Assembly (NCBI GenBank): GCA_964432595.1 | Contig: CAYSOF010000002.1 | Location: forward strand, 1-64,000 | DNA length: 64,000 nucleotides | Direction: 5' to 3' | Source: DASYLJ01 sp964432595 | GTDB lineage: Bacteria; Desulfobacterota; Binatia; DP-6 | Shown: piece after piece, positions 1 to 8,209 of the stretch | Position numbering within the stretch: position 1 is the stretch's first letter | Layout: the number at the start of each line of letters is the position of its first letter | The notes under the pieces: model-generated | Seen by the model: the letters and a program-made list of their open reading frames with translations, nothing else | Told to the model about the DNA's origin: nothing | Database searches by the model: none | Program-made: the position numbers and the translations under genes

Positions 1-67
1 CGTCGACGACCTCGGGCAGGAGCGGCGTCGTCGCGTTGTGGTCGAGGTAGATGGGGTCGTTCATCAT
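1..67 (-). CDS. cysteine desulfurase, N-terminal fragment (runs off window)
   Basis: The minus strand reads MMNDPIYLDHNATTPLLPEV from position 67 to the window edge. YLDHNATTP is the classic N-terminus of IscS/NifS class-V PLP enzymes, which take sulfur from cysteine as an enzyme persulfide. Only 22 codons are present, so the PLP lysine and active-site cysteine cannot be checked. The start overlaps the stop of the upstream methyltransferase (ATGA at 64-67), so the gene looks like the last visible member of the left sulfur operon. Either of two adjacent ATGs (67 or 64) could be used. Confidence 0.8.
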   Translation of the reverse strand, partial: MMNDPIYLDHNATTPLLPEVVD

Positions 68-798
68 GGTCGAGACGCTGGGTTGTCCGCCGCGAGCGCG
101 AGGAACGCAGCCCCAGGCGCGCGAATCCGGGTGAGGAGCGGCTCGAGCGGAGCTCCGAGCCGGGCCGCCACATCGCTCGGTGGGTAGAAGATCGAGCCGC
201 GCGTTTCGACGACGTGAAGCCCGGCGTCGCACGCGAGCTCCGCGAGGTCACGTCGCGACCAGAAGCGAGCGCGCTTCCACGTCGACGAGCCGAGCCAGCC
301 GCGCACACGTCGCTCCGCGGCCCAGACGCTGAACCGGCCGAGCTCACCGAGCACGAGGCGGCCGCCCGGTGCGAGGACACGCGCCATCTCGCGCACGGCT
401 CCTCGTGCGTCGGGCACGAAGCACAGCACCGTGACGGCGAGGACCACGTCGAAGGCGCTGGCGTCGAAGGGCAACCCTTCGGCGCGCGCCTCGCGAAGCG
501 CGACCGAGACATCCGCAGACTCCGAACGCGAGCGAGCGGCTGCGAGCATGGCGGGGTCCACGTCGATGCCGGTGACCTTCGCGCCTCGGCGAGCTGCTTC
601 GATGGCGTAAGTGCCGTCGCCGGTCCCAACGTCGAGCACCTTGCGGCCGCGCAGCGATCCGGCGAGGTCGAAGACCACCCGCTCCTCGACACGTTCGGTG
701 ATGGCGCCGAGCGGCGAGGCGCGCCAGCGAGCGTAGGAGTCGGCGAGGTCAGTGGCCTTCGTCATCTGTCTTGCTTTCGTCGGCGCGAGCGCGCTCAT
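64..798 (-). CDS. class I SAM-dependent methyltransferase
   Basis: A 244-residue protein with the Rossmann SAM-binding motif VLDVGTGDGTY near residues 54-64, an acidic strand-2 end (TGIDVDP) and the post-motif LAPGGRLVLGE, as in the Methyltransf_11 family. The substrate cannot be read from sequence. It starts directly after the stop of the SQR-like gene (TGAATG) and ends in ATGA overlap with the cysteine desulfurase, so it is translationally coupled on both sides. A second Met at residue 12 is an alternative start. In a sulfur operon it could methylate a thiol or metalloid, but that is inference. Confidence 0.8.
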   Translation of the reverse strand: MSALAPTKARQMTKATDLADSYARWRASPLGAITERVEERVVFDLAGSLRGRKVLDVGTGDGTYAIEAARRGAKVTGIDVDPAMLAAARSRSESADVSVALREARAEGLPFDASAFDVVLAVTVLCFVPDARGAVREMARVLAPGGRLVLGELGRFSVWAAERRVRGWLGSSTWKRARFWSRRDLAELACDAGLHVVETRGSIFYPPSDVAARLGAPLEPLLTRIRAPGAAFLALAADNPASRP

Positions 799-1956
799 TC
801 AAAGCTTCAGGTACAGCCAGGACTTCTCGAAGAGCACCTTGCCCAGGTGCCACCGCCAGCTCGGCGGGTGGATCGTCACCGTGGGCTTCGGCTCGGCGTA
901 GAAGTCACCGCCGCCGAAGCCAGCCTTGCCGTCGCCGATCTCGATGAAGCACTCGCCGTGGCCGTTGAAGCGCTCCGCCGCGTCGCGTCCGTTGATCGCG
1001 GCGGCGATGTTGCGCGCCACCACCTCGGCCTCGCCGTGCGCGAAGACGCCCGCCTTGGGCAGCGGCTTGCCGAGCTTCAGCGGGATCGATACGACATCAC
1101 CGATCGCGAAGACGCCTGCGAACTTCGTCCCCAGCGTGTGCCGGTCGACGCTCACCCAGCCGGTGTCGGAGGCGAGCGCGCTCTCCCGGACGACCCGCGG
1201 CGCGCGATGCGGCGGCACGTAGGCCAGCACGTCGAAGGTAGCCTCCGCTCCGTTGGTGAAGGAGAGCTTCCTTGCGGCCACGTCGACGGCCGTCACCTGA
1301 TGCTCGGGGTGGTACGGGATGCCCTTGCCGGCGAGCAACTGCTTCACCGCCCCTGACATCTCGGGGCCCGCGACGCCCATCGGACCGGGCTCGGCAGCGT
1401 AAACCTCCACGCTGACGGCGGCGCGCAGGCCGTGCTGCCGCAGGTACGCGTCAATGAGCAGCGCCGCCTCGTACGGAGCCGCGGGACACTTGTAGGCTGG
1501 GGCCGCCGTCATCACGATGATCCGACCACGCTCGAGCCGACCGAGGGCCGCTCGGAGCGACTCCGCGCCGGTCAGCGTGTAGAAGTTGTGGCCTGCCTCC
1601 GCGAGGCCGGGGATGGTCTCCGGCGCGAGCTCAGCGCCGAGCGACACGACGAGGTAATCTGCGGCCAGCTCGTCGCCCGAGATCGTGACCGCCTTGCGCT
1701 GCGGATCGATCTTTTCGATCTCTCCCAACCGCACCTCGATGCCCTTCCGCTCGAGCTTCGTCAGGGGGCGTTTGATGCTGTTGGCCTCGCGCTGACCGAC
1801 CATCAGCCACAAGAGCGACGGCGCGAACAGGTGCTCTCGCTCCCGATCGACCAGCACGACGCGATGGCGCCGCGACAGGCGTTTGCGAAGCTCGCGCGCA
1901 GCGACGAGACCACCTACGCCGCCGCCGAGGACCAGGACCGTCTTGGCGTCGCTCAT
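799..1956 (-). CDS. SQR-like NAD(P)/FAD-dependent oxidoreductase
   Basis: A 385-residue flavoprotein. It opens with the FAD-binding motif VLVLGGGVGGL, has a second nucleotide-binding stretch around GRIIVMTAAPAYKCPAAPYE, and ends with the FAD/ring-contact region VFAIGDVVSI. The KCPAAPYE cysteine sits where sulfide:quinone oxidoreductases and flavocytochrome c sulfide dehydrogenases carry a redox cysteine; another cysteine is near the end (GECFIEIGDGK). The likely role is oxidation of sulfide or a related reduced sulfur species with electrons to quinone. The start at 1956 overlaps the DsrE stop as ATGA, which decides it over an upstream Met in the same frame. The right-hand cassette has no copy. 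Confidence 0.82.
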   Translation of the reverse strand: MSDAKTVLVLGGGVGGLVAARELRKRLSRRHRVVLVDREREHLFAPSLLWLMVGQREANSIKRPLTKLERKGIEVRLGEIEKIDPQRKAVTISGDELAADYLVVSLGAELAPETIPGLAEAGHNFYTLTGAESLRAALGRLERGRIIVMTAAPAYKCPAAPYEAALLIDAYLRQHGLRAAVSVEVYAAEPGPMGVAGPEMSGAVKQLLAGKGIPYHPEHQVTAVDVAARKLSFTNGAEATFDVLAYVPPHRAPRVVRESALASDTGWVSVDRHTLGTKFAGVFAIGDVVSIPLKLGKPLPKAGVFAHGEAEVVARNIAAAINGRDAAERFNGHGECFIEIGDGKAGFGGGDFYAEPKPTVTIHPPSWRWHLGKVLFEKSWLYLKL

Positions 1957-2309
1957 CAGAACACCAGCGTCTTGTCGGCCCACTGGGTCCAGTTGGTGAG
2001 CTCCTCGAGCGTGCTTCGCTTGGTGCCCTCCGCGAGCTCCGTGTCCGCGATGCCGCGCGCGTCCATGCACGTGCCGCAAACGCCGATCTCGGCGCCGTGA
2101 CGCGCGGGCGCCTTCAGCATCACCTCGAGATTGTAGTAGCCCTGCGGGACCTTCTGGTGCCCCTTCGCGCAGGCGGCCGCGTCGCCGATCAGGAAGACCT
2201 TCACCTCCTCGCCCTCACGCTTCGAGAGTGAGCCTGCGAGGCGCAAGGCGTTGTAGCTGCGCTCGGTGCCGTAGGGCGCGTCGTTCAAGATGAAGAGGGT
2301 CTTTGCCAT
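1956..2309 (-). CDS. DsrE-family sulfur-relay protein
   Basis: A 117-residue DsrE/DsrF-like protein: N-terminal MAKTLFILNDAPYGTERSYN, then FLIGDAAACAKGH, then a cysteine pair in VCGTCMDARG where DsrE/TusD proteins bind persulfide sulfur. Such proteins pass sulfane sulfur between carriers, so it fits beside two rhodanese fusions. The start at 2309 is chosen because AAGGAG lies about 7 bases upstream and because the paralogue at 8210 conserves this ATG but not the earlier ATG that overlaps the transporter stop. It couples to the SQR-like gene through ATGA. Confidence 0.88.
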   Translation of the reverse strand: MAKTLFILNDAPYGTERSYNALRLAGSLSKREGEEVKVFLIGDAAACAKGHQKVPQGYYNLEVMLKAPARHGAEIGVCGTCMDARGIADTELAEGTKRSTLEELTNWTQWADKTLVF

Positions 2310-2311
2310 GG

Positions 2312-3859
2312 TCATGCTCCTTGCGCGGCAAGCTCTCGCCAGGCTTGCGTCCCGCCGCACAGGGACCGAGCCGAATCAAAGCCGAGCGCGCGCAGCTCCG
2401 TCGCCGCGCGCTCCGAGCGTCCGCCGCCCTTGCCGCACACCGTGACGAGCACCGCGTCCTTCGGGAGCGCCGACGCCCGCACAGCGAGTGAGTCGAGCGG
2501 GATGTTGATGGCGCCATCGACGTGCCCCGCCGCGAACTCGTCGGGCGACCGCACGTCGATGATGACAGCGTCCGCGACGCGTCGAAGCTCCGTCGGCTCG
2601 ACGCACGTCGGCGACGTCGCAGGCGTCGCGGGTCGACGAAGGGTCTCGCTCATGCGCACGGCGACGACGACGCCGGACGCGAAGGTGAGCGCGGCGACGA
2701 GCCCCATCGCGGCAGGCAAGCCGAGGGCGTCCGCGGTGATGCCCGCCAAGAGTGCGCCGATCGCGTAGCCGAGGTCACGCCAGAGCCGGTAGACGCCCAC
2801 CGAGGAGGCGCGCCACGACGGATGCGCGACGTCTCCAATCGCGGCGAGCAGCGTCGGGTACACCATCGCGGTGCCGATGCCGAGCAGCGCGGCGCCGACG
2901 GCGAATCCGCCGAAGCCCGACGACAGCACGACCGCGCCGATGCCCACGGCCTGGATCCACATGCCCCACGCGATCAGCCACTTGCGGCCGACGCGATCGG
3001 ACCACGCGCCCGTGAAGAGCTGCGCCATGGCCCAGGTGGCCGGGTAGATGGCGGCGAGCGTCCCGATCTGCCCGAGCTCCATGCGCGCGGCCGCGAAGAA
3101 CAGCGGGAAGAGCCCCCAGGCCATGCCGTCGTTGAGGTTGTTGACGAGGCCCGCCTGGCTGACGCTCGAGAGGTTCTCGTCGAGCAGCGTCGTGCGCCAG
3201 AAGACCTCGCGCTGCGTGGGCATGCGCTCGGGCGCGACCTCGCCGTGCAGCTTCGACTCGGCCGCCGCGTGGTGCTTCGTCTCGCGCACGACCACGACGG
3301 AGAGCAGGAGCCCGAGCGCGACGAACGCGACGCCGAGGTAGAACGGCTCCGGCCGCAGGCCGTAGTGCGCGGCGACGAACCCCGTCGCGAGCGCGCTGCC
3401 GGCCACCGCGAAGTAGCCGGCGAACTCGTTGAGGCCCATGGCGAGCCCGCGCTTCTCTGGCCCCGCAAGGTCGATCTTCATGATGACGGTGGTCGACCAC
3501 GTGAGCCCCTGGCTCACGCCGAGCAGCGCGTTCGCGATGAGCACCCAGGACCAGCTCGGCGCCCACATCAGCAGGAACGGCACCGGCGCCGCGACGAGCC
3601 AGCCGCCCACGAGCACGTGCTTGCGCCCGAAGCGGTCGGAGAGCCTCCCGGCGAGGTAGTTCGTCAGCGCCTTCGTGACGCCGAAGACGACGATGAAGGA
3701 CAGCACGGCGGTCTTCGCCGCGAGGTGGAACTCCTGCTCCGCGATCGGCGGCAGGATCGTGCGCTCCATACCGACCATCGCGCCCACGAAGGCGTTGACG
3801 ACGACGAGCAGGGAGAACTGGCCGAGGTTCTCTCGTAGGCCGAGGCGGACGTGACTCAT
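2312..3859 (-). CDS. MFS transporter fused to a C-terminal rhodanese domain
   Basis: 515 residues. The first ~420 form a 12-helix major facilitator with both motif-A copies (GRLSDRFGRK and GAWSDRVGRK). The last ~90 residues form a single rhodanese domain with VIIDVRSPDEFAAGHV and the active-site loop VCGKGGGRS, whose cysteine would carry the persulfide. The transporter probably moves a sulfur compound (or an anion made by the operon) across the inner membrane, with the rhodanese facing the cytoplasm; the substrate is unknown. Start and stop couple to the metallo-beta-lactamase (ATGA at 3856-3859) and closely to DsrE. The equivalent of TauE/DUF81 transporters in bigR operons is an attractive comparison, not proven. 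Confidence 0.9.
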   Translation of the reverse strand: MSHVRLGLRENLGQFSLLVVVNAFVGAMVGMERTILPPIAEQEFHLAAKTAVLSFIVVFGVTKALTNYLAGRLSDRFGRKHVLVGGWLVAAPVPFLLMWAPSWSWVLIANALLGVSQGLTWSTTVIMKIDLAGPEKRGLAMGLNEFAGYFAVAGSALATGFVAAHYGLRPEPFYLGVAFVALGLLLSVVVVRETKHHAAAESKLHGEVAPERMPTQREVFWRTTLLDENLSSVSQAGLVNNLNDGMAWGLFPLFFAAARMELGQIGTLAAIYPATWAMAQLFTGAWSDRVGRKWLIAWGMWIQAVGIGAVVLSSGFGGFAVGAALLGIGTAMVYPTLLAAIGDVAHPSWRASSVGVYRLWRDLGYAIGALLAGITADALGLPAAMGLVAALTFASGVVVAVRMSETLRRPATPATSPTCVEPTELRRVADAVIIDVRSPDEFAAGHVDGAINIPLDSLAVRASALPKDAVLVTVCGKGGGRSERAATELRALGFDSARSLCGGTQAWRELAAQGA

Positions 3860-4596
3860 GACAGGACCTCTTCGCGTCCCTGGTTGATGCGCAGGATCTG
3901 CTCCATCGCGGCGGGCTTCGGCGGCACGTCGGAGAGCGCGTCGACGAACTCGTCGCGCGACTTCGAGAGCAGCGGGTTCCAGCGCTTCTCGAACGCAATG
4001 GTGCTCGACGGCTTGCCGCTCATGCCGGCGCCGCACACCGACCCGGAGAAGTGGCCGGGGTAGACCTCGAGGTCGCCCGGCAGCGTGAGGAGCTTCGCGT
4101 GGATGCTGTCGAAGAGCTGGCCGGCGTTCTCACGGGCGCGGCCCGGCAGGTCGGGACGCCCGACGGCACCGACGAAGAGTGTGTCGCCCGTGAGCACGAA
4201 CCACGGGTCGGTGCCGCGACGCAGGTCGGTGACGACGAAGCTCGTGCTCTCCGGCGTGTGGCCGGGCGTGTGCAGCACCTTCACGCGCGTGTTGCCGAGC
4301 TCGATCTCCTGCCCATCACGCAGCGGCTCGAACGGCAGCGCGACGTTCGCCGATTCGTGAAGGCAGTAGGCGGCGCCTGCCTTCTTCGCGAGCGCCGGCC
4401 CTCCCGAGCGATGGTCTGCGTGGACGTGCGTGTCGAGGACATACGTGATGCGCATGCCTTTGGCTGCTGCGAACTCGAGGTACGCATCGACGTCCTCCTC
4501 GTGGGCGTCGACGACCGCGCACTTGCCGAGGCCGCCGCAGCCGAACAGGTACGCGGCGCAGCCGGTCTCGAAGTAGTAGTAGGGCTTGAAGATCAT
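3856..4596 (-). CDS. ETHE1-like metallo-beta-lactamase-fold hydrolase (persulfide dioxygenase type)
   Basis: 246 residues with the metal motif THVHADH at 56-62, then LHTPGHTPES, LTGDTLFVGAVGRPDL and YPGH, the order of ligands in ETHE1/glyoxalase-II-like enzymes. ETHE1-type proteins bind one iron and oxidise glutathione persulfide to sulfite. An extra C-terminal tail (VPPKPAAMEQILRINQGRE) matches the form found in bacterial MBL-rhodanese operons. It sits between the ArsR-rhodanese regulator and the MFS-rhodanese, overlapping both by 4 bases. Persulfide dioxygenase is the best guess; a glyoxalase-II-like thioesterase is possible. Confidence 0.87.
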   Translation of the reverse strand: MIFKPYYYFETGCAAYLFGCGGLGKCAVVDAHEEDVDAYLEFAAAKGMRITYVLDTHVHADHRSGGPALAKKAGAAYCLHESANVALPFEPLRDGQEIELGNTRVKVLHTPGHTPESTSFVVTDLRRGTDPWFVLTGDTLFVGAVGRPDLPGRARENAGQLFDSIHAKLLTLPGDLEVYPGHFSGSVCGAGMSGKPSSTIAFEKRWNPLLSKSRDEFVDALSDVPPKPAAMEQILRINQGREEVLS

Positions 4597-5297
4597 GTGT
4601 GTGCTCCTTCCCGCTGTTTCTCCGAATCGCGCTGCGATTCGATGCGCCAGCCGCGGGCGAGAAAGTCGACGACTCCTTGCTCCATGCGCTGGGCCTTGAA
4701 GCCCTTCTTGCGGAGCAGCTCCACCGCTTCGACGGCCATCACGCAGTACGGCCCGCGGCAGTACGCGACGACCTCGCGGTCCTTCGGCAGCTCCTTCAGC
4801 CGGGCCTTCAGCTCGCCGACCGGGATGGAGAGCGCGCCGGGGATGTGGCCGGCGCGATACTCTTCGGGTGGGCGGACATCGAGCACGGTGACCTCACCGG
4901 CCTTGACGCGGCGCATGAGCTCGTCGCTCTCCACGGGCTCCATCGCGCCGCGCTGATCAAAGTACTCCCGTGCGACCTGATCGACCTCGGCGAGGCGGGC
5001 CTCCGCGAGCCCGCGCAGCTCAAAGAAGAACCGGCAGACCTCGTCGTCCGCGAGGCGGTACTCGACGTAGAGGCCCTTCTTCTCCGCGTCGACGAGTCGC
5101 GCGGCGCGCAGCACCTGCAGGTGCTGTGAAGCGTTGGCGACCGAGATGGCAGCCTGCTCAGCGAGCGCCTCCACGGTGCGAGGTCCCTGGCAGAGCAGAT
5201 CCAACAGCTCAAGCCGCTTGGGAGCCGAGATGGCTTTCCCGAGGCGCGCGAACTGCTCGTAAATGGCGTCCTTGAACCGCCGGTTGGGTGTCGTCAT
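4593..5297 (-). CDS. ArsR-family repressor fused to a rhodanese domain
   Basis: 234 residues. Residues 10-100 are a winged helix-turn-helix of the ArsR/SmtB type (ISVANASQHLQVLRAARLV recognition region). Residues ~122-220 are a rhodanese with VLDVRPPEEYRAGHIPGA and the loop YCRGPYC (Cys180 and Cys185). Cys36 and Cys88 in the ArsR part are candidates for a thiol switch like the dithiols of SqrR/BigR persulfide sensors. It is first in the left operon and has its own operator dyad over the promoter, so autorepression is likely. About twenty residues differ from the divergent paralogue at 5795. Confidence 0.9.
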   Translation of the reverse strand: MTTPNRRFKDAIYEQFARLGKAISAPKRLELLDLLCQGPRTVEALAEQAAISVANASQHLQVLRAARLVDAEKKGLYVEYRLADDEVCRFFFELRGLAEARLAEVDQVAREYFDQRGAMEPVESDELMRRVKAGEVTVLDVRPPEEYRAGHIPGALSIPVGELKARLKELPKDREVVAYCRGPYCVMAVEAVELLRKKGFKAQRMEQGVVDFLARGWRIESQRDSEKQREGAHT

Positions 5298-5302
5298 GTG
5301 CT

Positions 5303-5333
5303 CAAGTATTCAACCGTATACTTGAACTGTCAA
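5303..5333 (-). promoter_or_regulatory. leaderless ArsR-rhodanese promoter with operator dyad (left)
   Basis: On the minus strand, TTGACA (5333-5328), a 17-base spacer and AATACT (5310-5305) form a strong sigma70-type promoter. The ATG follows 7 bases after the -10, so the transcript should start on or beside the start codon. A dyad CAAGTAT-N8-ATACTTG (5303-5324) covers the end of the spacer and the -10, the right place for repressor occlusion. Confidence 0.8.
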
Positions 5334-5758
5334 GCAACGGCTCTCGGGTGCGGCAGCGGTCCGGCCGTCAGCCACGTAGCGAATGGCCCTCGCGTTCGTC
5401 GCGGGACAGCGCGAATCCGAGAGAGCGTCCCGGCTCGCCACGCCCAACCACCTGGATTCGCAAGCGTTCGCATTTCCGGGACGGTGCGAGCGGAGAGAAC
5501 CTGTCCCGCCGAGAGCGTTGCGAACGGGTTCGCAAACGGCTCCGAACGCCGAGCCATTTTTCTCTCGTCGCCAACCAGCGGCGAGGGTCGGTCACAGGAG
5601 GCCCCCAAGGAGCGATCCGAGGGGGCCTGACTGCGTACCCGGCGATCAACCGTCGGCCCCGTTGGCCAGCAGCTTCGGCGCAGCATCGATGGGCCAAGCT
5701 GTTGATCATCGGGGCGCGGAGTCCAGGCGAGCGCGCGCGTCTGTTCGCTACCTCGTTC
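5334..5758. other. non-coding spacer between the two divergent sulfur operons
   Basis: About 425 bases with no convincing gene. Open frames here have no family features and overlap each other on both strands. The only structure seen is the hairpin at 5599-5628. Unlike the two flanking promoters, the two halves of this spacer are not obvious inverted copies of each other. Confidence 0.6.
5599..5628. repeat. 8-bp perfect inverted repeat (hairpin) in the spacer
   Basis: AGGCCCCC at 5599-5606 pairs with GGGGGCCT at 5621-5628 around a 14-base loop. No U-tract follows on either strand, so it is not a typical terminator. Purpose unknown; it may be a remnant of a recombination or mobile-element end. 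Confidence 0.6.
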
Positions 5759-5789
5759 TTGACAGTTCAAGTATGCGGTTGAATACTTG
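5759..5789 (+). promoter_or_regulatory. leaderless ArsR-rhodanese promoter with operator dyad (right)
   Basis: TTGACA (5759-5764), a 17-base spacer and AATACT (5782-5787), with the ATG of the next gene 7 bases later. The dyad CAAGTAT-N8-ATACTTG (5768-5789) matches the left promoter arm for arm; only the central bases vary slightly. Both paralogous repressors probably recognise both operators. Confidence 0.8.
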
Positions 5790-5794
5790 AGCCC

Positions 5795-6475
5795 ATGACA
5801 ACGCCCCATCGGCGGTTCAAGGACACCATCTACGAGCAGTTCGCGCGGCTCGGGAAGGCCATCTCGGCGCCCAAGCGGCTCGAACTGCTGGACCTGCTCT
5901 GCCAGGGTCCTCGCACCGTCGAGGCACTCGCCGAGCAGGCGGCCGTCTCGGTCGCCAACGCTTCACAGCACCTCCAGGTGCTGCGCGCCGCCCGACTCGT
6001 CGACGCCAAGAAGAAGGGCCTGTACGTCGAGTACAGCCTCGCGGACGACGAGGTCTGCCGCTTCTTCTTCGCGCTGCGCGGGCTCGCGGAGGCGCGACTC
6101 GCCGAGGTCAATCAGGTCACCCGCGAGTACCTCGAAGCACGCGGCGCGATGGAGGCCGTCGAGGGGGATGAGCTCATGCGCCGCGTGAAGAGCGGCGAGG
6201 TCACCGTCCTCGATGTCCGCCCGCCCGAGGAGTACCGCGCCGGCCACATCCCCGGCGCGCTCTCCATCCCCGTCGGCGAGCTGAAGGCCCGCCTGAAGGA
6301 GCTGCCGAAGGGCCGCGAGGTCGTCGCGTACTGCCGTGGGCCGTACTGCGTGATGGCCGTCGAGGCCGTGGAGCTGCTCCGCAAGAAGGGCTTCAAGGCC
6401 CACCGCATGGAGCAAGGAGTCGTCGACTGGCGTGCCCGCGGCTGGCGCGTCGAGGGCGAAGGAGCGCCCCGGTGA
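5795..6475 (+). CDS. ArsR-family repressor fused to a rhodanese domain (second copy)
   Basis: 226 residues, collinear with the left copy apart from a shorter, different C-terminus. The helix-turn-helix, Cys36, Cys88 and the rhodanese loop YCRGPYC are all kept, so it should still be a working sensor. Differences are mostly conservative and concentrated in the linker between the two domains (around residues 106-125). It starts 7 bases after its -10 box and overlaps the next open frame by ATGA-type coupling (GTGATC at the junction). Confidence 0.9.
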   Translation: MTTPHRRFKDTIYEQFARLGKAISAPKRLELLDLLCQGPRTVEALAEQAAVSVANASQHLQVLRAARLVDAKKKGLYVEYSLADDEVCRFFFALRGLAEARLAEVNQVTREYLEARGAMEAVEGDELMRRVKSGEVTVLDVRPPEEYRAGHIPGALSIPVGELKARLKELPKGREVVAYCRGPYCVMAVEAVELLRKKGFKAHRMEQGVVDWRARGWRVEGEGAPR

Positions 6476-6663
6476 TCTTCAAGCCCTACGACTACTTCGA
6501 GACCGGCTGCGCCGCGTACCTGTTCGGCTGCGGTGGCCTCGGCAGGTGCGCGGTCGTCGACGCCTACTGCCTTCTCGATGCGCTCGCCGACGTCCCGCCG
6601 AAGCCCGAGGCGATGGAGCAGATCCTCGGCATCAACCAGGGCCGCGAGGGGGTCCGGTCGTGA
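6472..6663 (+). pseudogene. internally deleted metallo-beta-lactamase remnant
   Basis: 63 codons that join residues 1-31 of the ETHE1-like protein (MIFKPYDYFETGCAAYLFGC...) directly to its last ~30 residues (DVPPKPEAMEQILGINQGRE). Against the intact copy at 3856-4596, 183 codons (549 bases) are missing, including every metal ligand. The frame is preserved and the end still overlaps the transporter start as GTGA. It cannot be a dioxygenase; it may survive only because it keeps translation running into the downstream gene. Confidence 0.88.
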
Positions 6664-8207
6664 GTCACGTCCGCCTCGGGCTCCGCGAGAACCTCGCGCA
6701 GTTCTCCCTGCTCGTCGTGGTCAACGCCTTCGTCGGCGCGATGGTCGGGATGGAGCGCACGATCCTCCCGGCCATCGCAGAGCAGGAGTTCCACCTCGCC
6801 GCGAAGACGGCGGTCCTGTCGTTCATCGTCGTGTTCGGCGTCACCAAGGCGCTCACGAACTACCTGGCCGGGCGGCTCTCCGACCGCTTCGGGCGCAAGC
6901 ACGTGCTCGTCGGTGGGTGGCTGGTCGCTGTGCCGGTGCCGTTCCTGCTGATGTGGGCGCCGAGCTGGTCCTGGGTGCTCTTCGCGAACGCGCTGCTCGG
7001 CGTGAGCCAGGGCCTCACGTGGTCGACCACGGTCATCATGAAGATCGACCTCGCTGGTCCGCAGAAGCGCGGCCTCGCGATGGGCCTCAACGAGTTCGCT
7101 GGCTACTTCGCCGTGGCGGGCAGCGCGCTGGCGACTGGCTTCGTGGCGGCGCAGTACGGTCTGCGGCCCGAGCCGTTCTACCTCGGCGTCGCGTTCGTCG
7201 CGCTCGGGTTGTTCCTGTCGGTCGTGGTGGTGCGGGAGACCAAGCACCACGTGGCGGCTGAGTCGAAGCTGCACGGCGAGCTGCCACCCGAGGGCATGCC
7301 CACGCAGCGCGAGGTCTTCTGGCGCACGTCGCTCCTCGACAAGAACCTCTCGAGCGTCAGCCAAGCGGGCCTCGTCAACAACCTGAACGACGGCATGGCC
7401 TGGGGCCTCTTCCCGCTCTTCTTCGCGGCCGCGCGATTGGACCTCGGGCAGATCGGCACGCTCGCCGCCATCTACCCGGCCACCTGGGGCATCGCGCAGA
7501 TCTTCACGGGCGCCTGGTCTGACCGCGTGGGTCGCAAGTGGCTCATCGCGAGTGGGATGTGGGTGCAAGCGCTCGGCATCGCGGTGATCGTGCTCTCCTC
7601 GGCGTTCGCACCCTTCGCCACCGGCGCCGCGCTGCTTGGTGTCGGCACGGCCATGGTCTACCCGACGCTGCTTGCGGCCATCGGCGACGTCGCACATCCA
7701 TCGTGGCGCGCGTCGTCCGTGGGCGTGTACCGCCTGTGGCGCGACCTCGGCTACGCGATCGGCGCGCTCCTGGCAGGGCTCACCGCGGACGCCCTCGGTC
7801 TGCCCGCCGCGATGTGGCTCGTCGCCGCGCTCACGTTCGCGTCCGGCGTCGTGGTCGCCGTGCGCATGAGCGAGACCCTTCGTCGGCCCGCAGCGCCTGC
7901 GCCGTCGCCCACCTGCATCGAGCCGACGGAGCTTCGCAGCGTCGAAGGTGCCGTCATCATCGACGTCCGCTCGCCCGACGAGTTCGCGGCGGGGCACGTC
8001 GCCGGCGCCATCAACATCCCGCTCGACTCGCTCGCTGCGCAGACGACGGCACTCCCGAAGGAGGCGGTGCTCGTCACGGTGTGCGGCAAGGGCGGCGGAC
8101 GCTCCGAGCGCGCGGCGACGGAGCTGCGCGCCCTCGGCTGGAACTCGGCTCGGTCCCTGTGCGGCGGGACTCAGGCCTGGATCCAACTGACCGCGCAAGG
8201 AGCGTGA
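6660..8207 (+). CDS. MFS transporter fused to a C-terminal rhodanese domain (second copy)
   Basis: 515 residues, the same length as the left copy. It keeps both motif-A segments (GRLSDRFGRK, GAWSDRVGRK) and a rhodanese with VIIDVRSPDEFAAGHV and loop VCGKGGGRS. The start is GTG at 6660, overlapping the previous stop as GTGA; the left copy uses ATG at the same codon. Scattered, mainly conservative changes and an undisturbed frame suggest that it is still under selection, although its metallo-beta-lactamase neighbour has been gutted. Confidence 0.88.
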   Translation: MSHVRLGLRENLAQFSLLVVVNAFVGAMVGMERTILPAIAEQEFHLAAKTAVLSFIVVFGVTKALTNYLAGRLSDRFGRKHVLVGGWLVAVPVPFLLMWAPSWSWVLFANALLGVSQGLTWSTTVIMKIDLAGPQKRGLAMGLNEFAGYFAVAGSALATGFVAAQYGLRPEPFYLGVAFVALGLFLSVVVVRETKHHVAAESKLHGELPPEGMPTQREVFWRTSLLDKNLSSVSQAGLVNNLNDGMAWGLFPLFFAAARLDLGQIGTLAAIYPATWGIAQIFTGAWSDRVGRKWLIASGMWVQALGIAVIVLSSAFAPFATGAALLGVGTAMVYPTLLAAIGDVAHPSWRASSVGVYRLWRDLGYAIGALLAGLTADALGLPAAMWLVAALTFASGVVVAVRMSETLRRPAAPAPSPTCIEPTELRSVEGAVIIDVRSPDEFAAGHVAGAINIPLDSLAAQTTALPKEAVLVTVCGKGGGRSERAATELRALGWNSARSLCGGTQAWIQLTAQGA

Positions 8208-8209
8208 CC

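Noticed and set aside
5298..5794. Small genes in the spacer between the sulfur operons
   Set aside because: Several frames exist on both strands but none has a family motif, a ribosome-binding site or coupling; the promoters already occupy both ends.
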